From Cryobacterium sp. CG_9.6 (GTDB taxonomy: Bacteria > Actinomycetota > Actinomycetes > Actinomycetales > Microbacteriaceae): a stretch of 64,000 bases of DNA. Made by a program: the position numbers and the translations under genes. The notes below the pieces were generated by a model. That model saw only the letters and a list, made by a program, of their open reading frames with translations. It made no database searches and was not told the DNA's origin. Positions 17,201 through 26,517 of the stretch are shown here, one piece after another. Within the stretch, counting starts at the first letter, position 1, and every line of letters begins with the position of its first letter. The stretch is taken from positions 3,162,001 through 3,226,000 of the forward strand of contig NZ_JARXUZ010000001.1 of NCBI RefSeq assembly GCF_029893365.1, given 5' to 3'.

Positions 17201-19034
17201 GGGCCGTCACGAGGTTGGACAGTGCGTCGTCGCGGTTCTTGCCGAACGCAGCAGAGTTCTCAATTTCTTCGAGCGACACCACATCGGCGTCGAGCGCGTT
17301 GATGGCGGCCACAATCTTGGCCTGCTGACGCTCGAAGTTCACCGCGTTGGCTGCTCCGCGGGCGTCACAACCACCGCGAACCGTGATGGGGTTTCCCGCA
17401 CGGTCGGTGTAGTAGGTGCAGCCGGTGATGGAGTCACCCACGGTGGAGAAGTAGTTGAGAACGTTGAAGCTCGCGAGGCTCACGTCGCCTCCCACGTTCT
17501 CGGGGGCTGCCGTGCGCGTGTTGGAGAACGTTGCGGGCTGAACAGTTGCCGCGTTCTCGACCGTCAAAGCTTCGGTGGGCTGGAACTTCCAGGCACTGTT
17601 GCGGTAGTCGAGGATGACGGGCGTCTGAAATTCAACGGCCGCACCAATGCGCAACGGCGCCGTGGTCGTCAGGTAGGGAACCGGGGTGCCCTGGTTGCTG
17701 GAGGAGAGGAAGTTCGTGCTCGCACCATCGTCGAGGGTGACCGCGCGGGCCTTGTTCTCTGCAATAGCGGCCGTGTACTCGGCGGAGAGCGGGCGAGCCG
17801 TGACGGTGGGGTTCACCAGCGGCGTTGTTCCGGCGGCGAGGCCGATCTCGGCGTACTGGCTGGTCGTGTAGTTGTTGGTCACGGTGAAGTCGCCGGTGGG
17901 GGCGATCAGCATGCCTTCGAGGGACTCGCGCTCGGCATCCGTTGCGGGAAGGCCTACCGTGGCGGGAAGCGGGTCGACGATGTCGGTGCCGTTGAGCGAC
18001 GTGATGTCGCTCAGCGTGGCCGTGGTGATCTGGGTGAGACCGTAGTACTCGGAAACGAGTCCGACCACCGAGACATAGTCGCCAATGGCAACGGATGACG
18101 CGGTGCCGGTTCCCGTGTACACAAACAGTCCGTCGGATGCCGTGTGGGTACCGAGGTCAATGGCTCCGCCGGTGCCGGGGGTCTGCAGGTAGAAACCGCG
18201 GAACCCTCCGGTGGGATACGCGGCGGTGACAATTCCGGAGGTCTTCACGGTGGTGCCCGCGAGCGGGCTGGTGTCGGTGGTGCCCTGGATGGCGCTGATC
18301 GCGGTGGTGTCTGCGGGCGGCTCCGTGGGAACGGGGGTGGCCGTGGGGGTGGCGGTGGGCTCGACCGGTGCCGCCGCTTCGCCGTTGGCGTTCGTGGGTG
18401 TGATCGTTGCCGACAGGCTGAAATCAGCACGGTTGTTGTCGGAGTCGGCGAATCCCGCACGGTTCAGGGACTTGACGTCGGTATTGCCGGCGGGCGCAAC
18501 GGATGCGGCGCCCTCGAATGTGAGTGACGTGCCGTAACCGATGGCGTCGATGACGCTCGTGTTACCGGCGATATCGCCGGACGGCAGGGTCAGTGCGCTC
18601 TGGGTATTGGCGAGCACCAGCGTTCCAGCCGACCCGCTCGGGTTCAGCTTGCCGGCGAGGTCCGGCGTGGGAAGGGCTGCGCCGGTAGAACCGTTGGAGC
18701 CACCGCTGATGAGGAAGTATCCACCCGCGGCGATCGTGCCCGAGAGGGTGTCGTTGCCGGTGAAGGCATCCGTTTCAACGCCTGAAGCCTTGCGGTACTG
18801 CAGCGACCAGGCGCTCAAGTCGATGGGGCCGCTGGTGGGATTGTAGAGTTCGACGAATTTGTTGGTGAAGGCAGCGCCGGCGCTACCCCCACTCAAATAC
18901 ACCTCGTTGATGACGACACCGGTGCCTGCGGTGTTGGCCATTGCGGGCAGCGCTACGATCGGAGCAGCTACGAGGCTGACTCCCAAAACTGCTGCGGAAA
19001 TGAGCGTCGAAACGCGTCTGGACGGTGTTTTCAC
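14286..19034 (-). CDS. Giant secreted nuclease / 5'-nucleotidase
   Basis: The protein has 1582 aa with a GTG start after AGGGGAACC. A signal peptide (residues 1-33, ending PAMA) leads into a lamin-tail domain (VVINEVYLSGGS...FVELYNP, ~40-190). An ExeM/NucH-type OB-like region follows (~245-510). An endonuclease/exonuclease/phosphatase domain (~515-835) has ASFNVLNYF, EEIENS, TGDFNAYDQEDP and SDHDPVVLG. A UshA-like 5'-nucleotidase (~845-1330) has NINDFHGRID, SDGDNIGAS, GNHEFDRG and TGHTHKQY. Ig-like C-terminal repeats follow (~1370-1582). It would degrade extracellular DNA or RNA to nucleotides and strip phosphate, a scavenging role. There is no LPXTG motif, so it is released or held non-covalently. 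Confidence 0.9.
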   Translation of the reverse strand: MKTPSRRVSTLISAAVLGVSLVAAPIVALPAMANTAGTGVVINEVYLSGGSAGAAFTNKFVELYNPTSGPIDLSAWSLQYRKASGVETDAFTGNDTLSGTIAAGGYFLISGGSNGSTGAALPTPDLAGKLNPSGSAGTLVLANTQSALTLPSGDIAGNTSVIDAIGYGTSLTFEGAASVAPAGNTDVKSLNRAGFADSDNNRADFSLSATITPTNANGEAAAPVEPTATPTATPVPTEPPADTTAISAIQGTTDTSPLAGTTVKTSGIVTAAYPTGGFRGFYLQTPGTGGAIDLGTHTASDGLFVYTGTGTASSVAIGDYVSVVGLVSEYYGLTQITTATLSDITSLNGTDIVDPLPATVGLPATDAERESLEGMLIAPTGDFTVTNNYTTSQYAEIGLAAGTTPLVNPTVTARPLSAEYTAAIAENKARAVTLDDGASTNFLSSSNQGTPVPYLTTTAPLRIGAAVEFQTPVILDYRNSAWKFQPTEALTVENAATVQPATFSNTRTAAPENVGGDVSLASFNVLNYFSTVGDSITGCTYYTDRAGNPITVRGGCDARGAANAVNFERQQAKIVAAINALDADVVSLEEIENSAAFGKNRDDALSNLVTALNADAGSTVWAFVASPATLPATEDVIRTAFIYKVGTVETVGASTILTGSAAFSNARQPLAQAFQLPGDEGSRFLAIVNHFKSKGSGSGVDADMGDGQGASNASRVNQATALVDFANGLTTSTGIDRVFLTGDFNAYDQEDPIKVITDAGFINQEAKSGEYTYAYGGTVGSLDHVFASPEADATVNDVDVWNINSVESVALEYSRYNSNVTDFYAADAYRSSDHDPVVLGLNISSNVELNLLNINDFHGRIDANTVKFAGTVEKLRAEYGDDNTLFLSDGDNIGASLFASSSQNDQPTIDMLNALDLKTSGVGNHEFDRGFADLQGRVADAANFSYLGANVYLAGTTTPAMQEFEIILVDGVRVGVIGAVTEETPSLVSPNGIATLSFGNPVEAVNRVASALTDGDESNGEADVLIAEYHEGAGAGTPDGATLEQELALTGSAFENIVNGTSAEVDAIFTGHTHKQYAWDAPVPGAADGVTRPVLQTGSYGENIGQVVLNYDSISGDTTTVTNRNVKRVVPATGVTSAALDAELVATYPRVAEVQTITNAALAQAAVLGNVPVGTLTADITRACLGGVAPCAENRMAPSTMGSLVANSLRASLADPTIGGAEIGIVNPGGMRADLSFAPDGVITYAEANAVLPFLNNLWTTSLTGAQFKTVLEQQWQTNADGTIPSRPFLQLGLSDNVNYTFDQTRAAGDRITGIWIDGVALDAATSYRIGSFNFLLTGGDNFREFRNGTNTRDSGLVDRDAWVSYLQNNPNLAPSFKANQASITGAPTAAVKPGDTVSFTVGDLNLTSLGSPKNTELALSWDGIDVGTASVDAAGTANVTLTVPADAVENSVLTMTAAPSGTVVRLAAAVTVNAEPVDAPTAVAEKSLTKALKNAIDTDKASYGAGATVVVNVGAEYADTYVSVWLFEKKQANNLGGWLLVSADGTVSVTLDQTLKPGTTTLSAQNANGDVIGWTDVRLKK

Positions 19035-19201
19035 TGGTTCCCCTATGGATGTGCGATGCCCTAAGTGGTCTTCGCAGACTATCCACAGGAAGTGTCGGGG
19101 AGGTTAACTCCCCGAAGTTTGCTCACATGAGCAGTCGATGGGAGGGAATTCTTTTGGACTCGTCGCAGCACCGCGTTGAGGCTTGATCAGGGAAAAGAGG
19201 C

Positions 19202-19720
19202 TTAGACGGCCGACACTGCCTTCACCATGCGCGTGTTGCCCAGCGTGTTTGGCTTGACCCGCGCGAGATCGAGGAATTCCGCCACTCCCTCATCGTGGGA
19301 GCGTACGAGTTCGGCGTAGACAGCTGGGTCCACCGTTTCGGTGCCCATGTCCACAAAGCCATTGCGGCTAAAGAATGGCACCTCAAACGTGAGACAGAAG
19401 AGGCGGCTCAGACCGAGGTCGCGGGCATCCACTTCGAGGCGTTCCAGGAGCGCGTGGCCCACCCCGTGGCCGAGCCAGGCGGCATCCACTGCCAACGTGC
19501 GCACCTCACCGAGGTCTTCCCAGATGACGTGCACCGCGCCGCAGCCGATCAGGCGGCCCTGGGCGTCCTCGGCCACGCGAAACTCCTGCACGGCTTCGTA
19601 GAACACGACGAGGTCTTTGCCGAGAAGGATGCGCTGTTGCACGAGTGGTTCGACGAGCGCCTGGATGCCGGGCACGTCGCTCGTGCGAGCGCGGCGCACC
19701 GTGAAGTCGTTCTGCGTCAT
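19202..19720 (-). CDS. GNAT amino-acid N-acetyltransferase (actinobacterial ArgA-like)
   Basis: The start is ATG 19720 with GAGAGGGG upstream, giving 172 aa. The longer open frame to the right runs through intergenic repeats and is rejected. The GNAT core shows TVRRARTSDVPGIQALVEPL, GCGAVHVIWEDLGEVRTLAV and the acetyl-CoA loop DAAWLGHGVGHALLERLEV, then LFCLTFEVPFFSRNGF. This matches the short stand-alone N-acetylglutamate synthases of actinobacteria, which acetylate glutamate as the first step of arginine synthesis. No arginine genes are adjacent, so the substrate is inferred from family resemblance. Confidence 0.75.
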   Translation of the reverse strand: MTQNDFTVRRARTSDVPGIQALVEPLVQQRILLGKDLVVFYEAVQEFRVAEDAQGRLIGCGAVHVIWEDLGEVRTLAVDAAWLGHGVGHALLERLEVDARDLGLSRLFCLTFEVPFFSRNGFVDMGTETVDPAVYAELVRSHDEGVAEFLDLARVKPNTLGNTRMVKAVSAV

Positions 19721-19807
19721 GGGTGGCCCCTCTCGTTGTGGAACCTCAAGTCTAGGGACTGGTCCCGGGCCGCTCCCACCACCGCGCGCGGCGCTTCCTA
19801 GCCGCCC

Positions 19808-20480
19808 GAGCGCGAGCTTGCGAGCAATCCCGCTGGTCGAGCGCGAGCTTGCGAGCAGTCCCGCTGGTCGAGCGCGAGCTTGCGAGCAGTCCCGCTGGTC
19901 GAGCGCGAGCTTGCGAGCAGTCGAGACCTCGAGACCGGTCTCGCAACCCGCGTGGCCGCTACGAATATCGAGGGGCGCTACGGTAACCGGCGTAGCCCCC
20001 ACCGAAATCGGGCGCGACCATCCGCCACATTGGGCGCGACCACCGAAAACAGGCGCGCCCACCTTCTTCGCTGGTCGAGCGCGAGCTTGCGAACAGTCGA
20101 AACCTCGTGATTTGGTTTGCAGGACTGGGTTACGAGGTCTCGAGACGCCGGCGAAAAGCGTGCCGGCTCCTCGACCAACGGGGTCGGTGTCGCCACCCGC
20201 GTGGCCGCACCCTCTCGCTGGTCGAGCGCGAGCTTGCGAGCAGTCGAGACCTCGTGAGCTGGTCTGAGGGACTGGCTCACGGGGTCTCGAGACGCCGGCG
20301 AAAAGCGTGCCGGCTCCTCGACCAGCGGGGAGGTGGAATGTCGCAACCTGCCCTGCCACCCTTCCGCTGGTCGAGCGCGACCTTGCGAGCAGTCGAGACC
20401 TCGTGAGCCGATTTTCAGAGTCGGCTCACGGGGTCTCGAGACGCCGGCCAACGAAGACGGGGTCTCGAGACGCCGGCCAA
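19808..20480. repeat. Cluster of REP-like inverted-repeat elements
   Basis: Four tandem copies of a 31-bp unit (GAGCGCGAGCTTGCGAGCA core) start at 19808, 19839, 19870 and 19901. They are followed by two or three longer elements (about 20069-20180, 20217-20333 and 20363-20480). In these the left arm CGCTGGTCGAGCGCGAGC...CGAGACCTCGTGA is mirrored by GGTCTCGAGACGCCGGC...CTCCTCGACCAGCG. Half-elements repeat at the right end (GGGGTCTCGAGACGCCGGCC twice). This is non-coding, potentially cruciform DNA between the GNAT and HNH genes. Confidence 0.8.
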
Positions 20481-20708
20481 CGAAGACGGGGGCGAAGGGG
20501 CGGTGCGGGCGTTGGCGGCAGCGTGGGGGGCCTGATTATGGGGGTAGGCGGGGCCTGTGGACGGTGAGAACAGGCGTCAGTTAGGCGCGTGAGGGCCCTG
20601 ATGGGCCCTGCCGGAGCCGATGCTGTGCATGGAAATATTTACTAAGGTCACGAGTTTTAAACGTGAGTAAGTCTCGCTGTCTTGTTCGATTCAGGGTAAA
20701 ATGAGGAC

Positions 20709-22196
20709 ATGTTCACGACGATGAAGTCCGGTCCCGAAGTGGTCGCCCTGCTGCAGCAGGCCAGCGATCTGATCGGTGACGCTCTCGACGGAGCACACTT
20801 CACCCTCCTCGACGATGACGCCGCCCTGAGTGTGATGGGAGCGTTGGAGGCGGTGGGGCGCCGCGTGGATGGTGGCCGGATCTGGTCCGCCGCCGACGTG
20901 GGCATGCGCGCCGAAACTAGTCGTGGCCACGACTCCCTCGCGTGGAAAAGCGGATGCCGCACCAAGTACGAACTCATCACCGGCATCACCCGGGTGTCCG
21001 CCTCCGAAGCCAAGCGGCGGATGCGCCTCGGAGGCATCGTCACCGGTACTGCCGCGGCCACGAGTGGCCTGCTTGGCCAGTCGGTCACGGTGCGACACCC
21101 GGCCGTCGCCGAGGCGCTCACGTCAGGGAACCTCGGCGTGGACGCCGCCGACGTGATTGTGGCGGCGTTGGAGCAGATCTCTTCCCGGGTTGCCCCGGAC
21201 GATCTCGACCGGGCCGAGCGCGCTCTCGTCGCCTCGGCAACCGGAGCGATCACCCCCGAGACCGAGGGACTTCCCGGGGCAGGGATTGCGTTCTCGGCCG
21301 ATTTGATTCGGGCGCAAGCGCACGAGTGGGGCGCGATCCTGGACCCCGACGGCGCCGCGCCGAGTGATGAGCAGACCGCCGCGACCAGCACTGTTGGGTT
21401 CGGACTCCTGAAGAACGGGTTGTATCCGCTGCGAGGCGGAGTGACACCCGAACTGCGCGGCGTGATGAACGGTGTCTTCGCCACCTTCATTAGCGCCCAC
21501 GCGACACCCGCATTCCCGTCGGCCGAGGATCAGGCCCGCATGGAGGCCGGGGAACTGATCCCGGGAGCGGAAGAGATGTGTGATGACCGCACCGGCGGGG
21601 AGAAATGCGCCGACATCCTCCGGGCCGTGTTTGACAAGACCGCACGGGACCCGAAAACACCCCGGATGGGCGGCGCGGCCCCAACGGTGATGGTGCACGT
21701 GAATTCCCGAGATCTGAAGAACGGGCGCGGCGTCGGCTGGATCGACGGCGTCGACGCACCGATCAGTCTCAAGGCGGTGCAGGAGCGACTGTGCGCGGGT
21801 GGGTATCAGCAGGTGATCATTGGTGAGAACGGCCAGGTACTGCATCTCGGGGAGAAGGAACGGTTCTTCAGCCCGGCACAGCGCCGGGCCATTGCCGCCC
21901 GCGATGGTGGGTGTGTCATTCCCGGCTGCACCATTGCTGCCGCGTGGTGCGAGGTGCATCACGTCTTCCCGTGGAAGTTCAATGGGCCAACGAACATCGA
22001 TAACGGGTGTTTGCTGTGCTGGTATCACCACCACAGCATTGATGCGTCCGGGTGGCAGATCAAGATGGTTGATGGCAGGCCGTGGATTCTTGGGCCGGTG
22101 CTTTTTGACCCCGGCCAGAAGTGGCGACCAGCCGCCAGCCATCGGGCCAACACCCCCAGCACCGACCCGCCCTGGGCATCCGATACCCAACGGTGA
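20709..22196 (+). CDS. DUF222-domain HNH endonuclease
   Basis: The protein has 495 aa. Residues ~1-350 are the DUF222 (13E12-repeat-type) region common in actinobacteria. The C-terminus (~395-445) carries an HNH nuclease motif with zinc-binding cysteines: DGGCVIPGC, AWCEVHHVFPW, NGPTNIDNGCLLCWYHH. These genes are multi-copy in many actinobacterial genomes and often lie beside repeats, as here, where REP-like elements flank both sides. That location suggests a mobile or homing-type history, which is inference. No group I intron or intein is visible. Confidence 0.85.
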   Translation: MFTTMKSGPEVVALLQQASDLIGDALDGAHFTLLDDDAALSVMGALEAVGRRVDGGRIWSAADVGMRAETSRGHDSLAWKSGCRTKYELITGITRVSASEAKRRMRLGGIVTGTAAATSGLLGQSVTVRHPAVAEALTSGNLGVDAADVIVAALEQISSRVAPDDLDRAERALVASATGAITPETEGLPGAGIAFSADLIRAQAHEWGAILDPDGAAPSDEQTAATSTVGFGLLKNGLYPLRGGVTPELRGVMNGVFATFISAHATPAFPSAEDQARMEAGELIPGAEEMCDDRTGGEKCADILRAVFDKTARDPKTPRMGGAAPTVMVHVNSRDLKNGRGVGWIDGVDAPISLKAVQERLCAGGYQQVIIGENGQVLHLGEKERFFSPAQRRAIAARDGGCVIPGCTIAAAWCEVHHVFPWKFNGPTNIDNGCLLCWYHHHSIDASGWQIKMVDGRPWILGPVLFDPGQKWRPAASHRANTPSTDPPWASDTQR

Positions 22197-22256
22197 GACG
22201 GCTCACGAGGTCTCGAGACGCGCGCGAAGTGCGTGCGCACTCCTCGACCAGCGGGA
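22197..22256. repeat. REP-like element half downstream of the HNH gene
   Basis: GGCTCACGAGGTCTCGAGACGC through CTCCTCGACCAGCGGG repeats the right half of the elements at 20069-20480, with a diverged centre (GCGCGAAGTGCGTGCGC in place of GCCGGCGAAAAGCGTGCCGGC). Confidence 0.75.
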
Positions 22257-22260
22257 ATCG

Positions 22261-22298
22261 ACGAAGGGCCCGGCGGAGTGATCCGCCGGGCCCTTCGT
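22261..22298. terminator. Bidirectional hairpin between the HNH gene and clpC
   Basis: Perfect 17-bp arms (ACGAAGGGCCCGGCGGA and its complement) flank a 4-base loop between the convergent HNH and clpC stops. Confidence 0.85.
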
Positions 22299-22309
22299 CG
22301 TGCTGGTGC

Positions 22310-24835
22310 TTAGTCGCTCGTGATGGCGAGGTCAGGCGTTGCAGGGCCGGTGCCCACGCTGGCCGTCGTATTCACGCCCACACCCACTGCGTCTGCACGC
22401 GTCGTGGTTGTGAAGACAAACTTGCCGTCCTTGAGGTCTACGTGCACGTGGTCGCCCGCGTTCAGCTCACCCTGCAGAATCTTCTCCGACAGGCGGTCCT
22501 CAATCTCACGCTGAATTGCACGACGCAGCGGACGTGCTCCCAGAGTGGGATCGAAACCAATCTCGATCAGGCGCTCCTTGACAGCGAGCGTGACCTCCAC
22601 CGTCATGTCGCGGTCAAGCAGACGCACGCCGAGGCGCTTGATGAACAGATCCACGATCTGAAGCAACTCGGGCTTCGTCAGCTGCGGGAACACGATGACC
22701 TCGTCCACGCGGTTGAGGAACTCGGGCTTGAAGTGCTTCTTCAGCTCATCCTTCACCTTGCCAGCCATACGCTCGTAGCCCGTGGTGCTGTCACCCTCGA
22801 GCTGGAAACCAACAGGTCCAGCGCTGATGTCCTTGGTACCGAGGTTGGTAGTCATGATGATGACCGTGTTCTTGAAGTCGACAACACGACCCTGACCATC
22901 CGTCAGACGACCCTCTTCCAGAATCTGGAGGAGCGAGTTGAAGATGTCGGGGTGAGCCTTCTCGATCTCATCGAACAGCACCACGGAGAACGGCTTGCGA
23001 CGCACCTTTTCGGTGAGCTGTCCACCTTCTTCGAAGCCCACGAACCCGGGAGGAGCACCGAACAGACGAGACACGGTGTGCTTCTCGCCGTACTCACTCA
23101 TGTCGAGCGAAATCATGGCGGCCTCGTCATCGAACAGGAACTCTGCAAGCGCCTTGGCGAGTTCCGTCTTGCCCACTCCAGTGGGGCCAGCAAAGACGAA
23201 CGAACCAGACGGACGCTTCGGGTCCTTCAGACCTGCACGGGTACGACGAATGGTCTTGGCGAGCGCCGAGATGGCCTCTTCCTGACCAATGACGCGCTGG
23301 TGCAGTGCCTTCTCCATGAACACGAGGCGAGCAGACTCTTCCTCGGTGAGCTTGAAGACGGGGATGCCGGTGGCCTGAGCCAGAACCTCAGCAATCAGCC
23401 CCTCATCCACGACAGCCGTGGACTTGACGTCGCCGGACTTCCACTTCTTCTCGAGCCGCAGACGCTCGCCGAGGAGGTTCTTCTCCTCGTCGCGCAGACC
23501 AGCAGCCTTTTCGAAGTCCTGCTCCTCAATGGCGAGTTCCTTCTTGGCACGAACCGCAGCGATCTTCTCGTCGAATTCGCGCAGCTCGGGCGGGCTCGAC
23601 AGGATCGACAGACGCAGGCGAGCGCCAGCCTCGTCAATCAGGTCAATGGCCTTGTCCGGAAGGAAACGGTCGGAAACATAACGGTCGGCAAGGTTCGCCG
23701 CAGCGACAAGAGCACCATCGGTGATGGAGACCTTGTGGTGCGCCTCGTAGCGGTCACGCAGTCCCTTGAGAATGTTGATCGTATGGGGCAGCGACGGCTC
23801 GTTGACCTGAATGGGCTGGAAGCGGCGCTCGAGAGCGGCATCCTTCTCAAAGTGCTTGCGGTACTCGTCGAGCGTGGTGGCACCAATGGTCTGAAGCTCT
23901 CCACGCGCAAGGAGCGGCTTGAGAATCGACGCAGCGTCGATTGCACCCTCGGCGGCACCCGCACCCACGAGGGTGTGGATCTCGTCAATGAAGACGATGA
24001 TGTCACCACGCGTGCGGATCTCCTTGGTGACCTTTTTCAGTCGCTCTTCGAAATCACCGCGGTAGCGGCTACCGGCAATGAGCGAACCGAGGTCGAGAGA
24101 GTACAGCTGCTTGTCCTTGAGCGTCTCGGGCACATCGCCCTTGACGATGGCCTGGGCAAGACCCTCAACAACAGCCGTCTTTCCCACACCGGGCTCACCG
24201 ATGAGGACAGGGTTGTTCTTGGTACGTCGAGACAGAATCTGCATGACGCGCTCGATTTCCTTCTCGCGCCCAATGACCGGGTCGAGCTTGTTATCGCGTG
24301 CGGACTGCGTGAGGTTACGACCAAACTGGTCAAGAACCTGACTGCCAGCGGTGTTGGCGGTCTGCTCGTTAGCGCCGACCTGCACCTGCTCCTTGCCCTG
24401 ATAACCGCTCAGGAGCTGAATAACCTGCTGGCGCACCCGGTTAAGGTCTGCACCCAGCTTCACGAGCACCTGTGCAGCAACGCCTTCACCCTCGCGGATG
24501 AGACCAAGCAGAATGTGCTCTGTTCCAATGTAGTTGTGGCCGAGCTGCAGCGCTTCGCGCAGGCTCAACTCAAGGACCTTCTTCGCACGTGGCGTGAAGG
24601 GGATGTGTCCGGTGGGCTGCTGCTGACCCTGACCGATGATGTCTTGAACCTGTTCACGCACGGCATCGAGTGAGATACCGAGACTTTCCAGGGCCTTGGC
24701 GGCAACGCCTTCACCTTCGTGGATCAGACCGAGCAGAATGTGCTCCGTACCGATGTAGTTGTGGTTGAGCATCTTGGCCTCTTCCTGGGCCAAAACGACG
24801 ACGCGACGAGCTCGGTCGGTAAATCTCTCAAACAT
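22310..24835 (-). CDS. clpC: ATP-dependent Clp protease ATPase subunit ClpC
   Basis: The 841-aa protein has the standard architecture: a double Clp N-domain ([14 protein letters not shown] at ~25 and again ~100), AAA1 with Walker A GEPGVGKT (213-220) and Walker B VFIDEIH, a UVR-containing middle coiled coil ([19 protein letters not shown]) and AAA2 with GPTGVGKTE (~550). ClpC unfolds substrates and feeds them to ClpP1P2. It is essential in several actinobacteria and the target of antibiotics such as cyclomarin. GGGAGCG precedes the ATG. A ClgR-type palindrome lies about 80 bp upstream. It is divergent from the membrane-protein gene at 25078. Confidence 0.97.
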   Translation of the reverse strand: MFERFTDRARRVVVLAQEEAKMLNHNYIGTEHILLGLIHEGEGVAAKALESLGISLDAVREQVQDIIGQGQQQPTGHIPFTPRAKKVLELSLREALQLGHNYIGTEHILLGLIREGEGVAAQVLVKLGADLNRVRQQVIQLLSGYQGKEQVQVGANEQTANTAGSQVLDQFGRNLTQSARDNKLDPVIGREKEIERVMQILSRRTKNNPVLIGEPGVGKTAVVEGLAQAIVKGDVPETLKDKQLYSLDLGSLIAGSRYRGDFEERLKKVTKEIRTRGDIIVFIDEIHTLVGAGAAEGAIDAASILKPLLARGELQTIGATTLDEYRKHFEKDAALERRFQPIQVNEPSLPHTINILKGLRDRYEAHHKVSITDGALVAAANLADRYVSDRFLPDKAIDLIDEAGARLRLSILSSPPELREFDEKIAAVRAKKELAIEEQDFEKAAGLRDEEKNLLGERLRLEKKWKSGDVKSTAVVDEGLIAEVLAQATGIPVFKLTEEESARLVFMEKALHQRVIGQEEAISALAKTIRRTRAGLKDPKRPSGSFVFAGPTGVGKTELAKALAEFLFDDEAAMISLDMSEYGEKHTVSRLFGAPPGFVGFEEGGQLTEKVRRKPFSVVLFDEIEKAHPDIFNSLLQILEEGRLTDGQGRVVDFKNTVIIMTTNLGTKDISAGPVGFQLEGDSTTGYERMAGKVKDELKKHFKPEFLNRVDEVIVFPQLTKPELLQIVDLFIKRLGVRLLDRDMTVEVTLAVKERLIEIGFDPTLGARPLRRAIQREIEDRLSEKILQGELNAGDHVHVDLKDGKFVFTTTTRADAVGVGVNTTASVGTGPATPDLAITSD

Positions 24836-24912
24836 ATGATCGCTCCCTTGGCGCCAGGGCAGTTGGTGCCGTTACATCGAGAGTAACGAGCCTGCGCCAC
24901 CAATGGGTCGAT

Positions 24913-24930
24913 GTTCGCCCTAGGCGTGAC
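24913..24930 (-). promoter_or_regulatory. Candidate ClgR operator upstream of clpC
   Basis: On the clpC strand the site reads GTCACGCCTAGGGCGAAC. It fits the published ClgR-type consensus WNNWCGCYNANRGCGWWS at all but the first position, and its CGCC-TA-GGGCG core is nearly palindromic. ClgR is the activator of clp genes in Corynebacterium and Streptomyces. A weaker inverted repeat, CGTTAC...GTAACG, lies at 24870-24888. No ClgR gene is in the window. Confidence 0.5.
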
Positions 24931-25077
24931 GGATGCTTGCCTCCGGCCCCCGTGCGCGTCACCCTGCGCGCCTCCCTCGACCACATCAGAGCGGATGCTG
25001 ACCGCAGACAAAGAGGCAAGTTTGGGCCATGATGTCGGCGAACAGTGCTGTGCAACGCCGACCGGAAGGCGAAGGAC

Positions 25078-26496
25078 ATGGAGACCGTGGAGCGTCCCGA
25101 AGAGATGATTGCCCGGCTCTCAGCCGAGAATGAACGGTTGCGACAGCAGCTGAAACCCACACCACGCGTGCACGGCAGCGCGACACACCGCCTGCGCGCG
25201 ATCATCGCCGTGATCCTGATCGTGTTCGGAACGCTGCTCGCCCCCGTGGCGGTACTCGCCCTCTTCACCAAAGCCGAGGTCACCAACACCGACCGCTTCG
25301 TGGCCACGGTCGAACCACTCATTCGGAACGCAGCCTTCCGCGGCTACCTCGTAGACGAGGTCGTGACCACGGTCAACACGCAGGTGGACTTCGATGCACT
25401 GTCGGCCGACCTGTTCAGCGGTCTCGCGACCCTGGACCTACCACCACGTGCTCAGGCCGCCCTCCCCCTGCTGCAGCAACCGGCCGCTGAGGGCATGCGT
25501 TCCCTCGTGCGTTCCACCGCCGAACGCGTCGTCTCCTCAGAAGCCTTCGCGCAGGTCTGGGGGGAGGCGCTCCGGGTGAGCCACACGCAGATTCAGGCGG
25601 CGCTCAGCGGTGACCAGTCTGCCGCGCTCGTCATCAGCGAAAACGGCGAACTGGGCATCCAACTCGGCCCGGTCATCGCCGAAATCAAGACCCAGCTGGT
25701 GGCTCAGGGCTTCACTCTCGCCACCAGAATCCCCGACATTGATCGCACCATCCCCATTGCCCAAGCGGATGCCCTCGTGCAGGCCCGCACGGCGTACACG
25801 CTTCTCGACACGCTCGGCTTCGTTCTGCCCTGGTTGAGCCTGGCCCTCATCACGGCCGGCGTGCTCGTGGCTCGTAAGCGCGCTCGGGCCCTCATCTGGG
25901 CCGGCCTCAGCCTGGCAGCCATCATGATCCTGCTGATCGGGGCACTCGCTATCACCCGCATATTTTTTGTGAGTGCGCTGTCACCCGACCCCCTACCTCG
26001 TGACGTGGCCGGGGCCGTCTTTGATTCGGTGGCACCATTCATCAGCGCCAGCGCCCTCGCGGCGGCACTGGTCGGGGGTGGCGTCGCCGTGGTGGCCTAC
26101 CTGGCCGGACCGTTCCGCGGGGCACGGGCACTACGCGGCTTTACCCGGGAGACGGCTGGCGGAGTGCGCAACTCAGCACTGAACAGCGGTATCAGCACGG
26201 GGGGCTTCGGTCGATTTGTGTATCGAGCCCGGCGCACGCTCCACGTGCTCGTCGCGGTGATCTCGGCCGCCGTGATCCTGTTCGTGCGACCCCTCACCCC
26301 GTCGACAATCATCTGGACAGCAGTGATCGCGCTTTTGGCCATTCTGCTCATCGAACTTCTGCAGCTCCCGCCCGATACTCGGCAGGAGACGGACGTGGAG
26401 ACGAACACGAACACGGACATCGACACGGACGCGACCGAAGAGATTGTTCTGGTGCCGGTTCAGGAGGAGACCACAGGCAGGTCAGATACCGACTAG
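25078..26496 (+). CDS. Actinobacterial multi-pass membrane protein, unknown function
   Basis: ATG 25078 has GAAGG just upstream, giving 472 aa. A short coiled N-terminus (MIARLSAENERLRQQL) precedes TM1 (IIAVILIVFGTLLAPVAVLAL). An extracytoplasmic helical domain of about 190 residues (ATVEPLIRNAAFRGYLVDEV...) follows, then several further membrane helices at ~250-380 and ~410-440. The acidic Asp/Thr-rich tail ends about residue 472. The layout matches uncharacterised integral membrane proteins widespread in actinobacteria. There is no enzyme motif. It is divergent from clpC and could share its regulatory region. Confidence 0.65.
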   Translation: METVERPEEMIARLSAENERLRQQLKPTPRVHGSATHRLRAIIAVILIVFGTLLAPVAVLALFTKAEVTNTDRFVATVEPLIRNAAFRGYLVDEVVTTVNTQVDFDALSADLFSGLATLDLPPRAQAALPLLQQPAAEGMRSLVRSTAERVVSSEAFAQVWGEALRVSHTQIQAALSGDQSAALVISENGELGIQLGPVIAEIKTQLVAQGFTLATRIPDIDRTIPIAQADALVQARTAYTLLDTLGFVLPWLSLALITAGVLVARKRARALIWAGLSLAAIMILLIGALAITRIFFVSALSPDPLPRDVAGAVFDSVAPFISASALAAALVGGGVAVVAYLAGPFRGARALRGFTRETAGGVRNSALNSGISTGGFGRFVYRARRTLHVLVAVISAAVILFVRPLTPSTIIWTAVIALLAILLIELLQLPPDTRQETDVETNTNTDIDTDATEEIVLVPVQEETTGRSDTD

Positions 26497-26517
26497 CGCC
26501 GAAACGATCCACACACC

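Noticed and set aside
16461..18098. 545-codon plus-strand ORF within the secreted nuclease gene
   Set aside because: It is antisense to the nuclease gene; composition follows the opposite strand.
19808..19931. Possible CRISPR array
   Set aside because: The 31-bp units follow one another with no unique spacers, and no cas genes are near; they belong to the REP-like family.
19721..20359. N-terminal extension of the GNAT protein
   Set aside because: It is encoded by intergenic REP-like repeats; ATG 19720 has a good ribosome binding site.
22121..24673. 850-codon plus-strand ORF across clpC
   Set aside because: It is antisense to the intact ClpC gene. Its length reflects high G+C codon bias, and the product has no domain.
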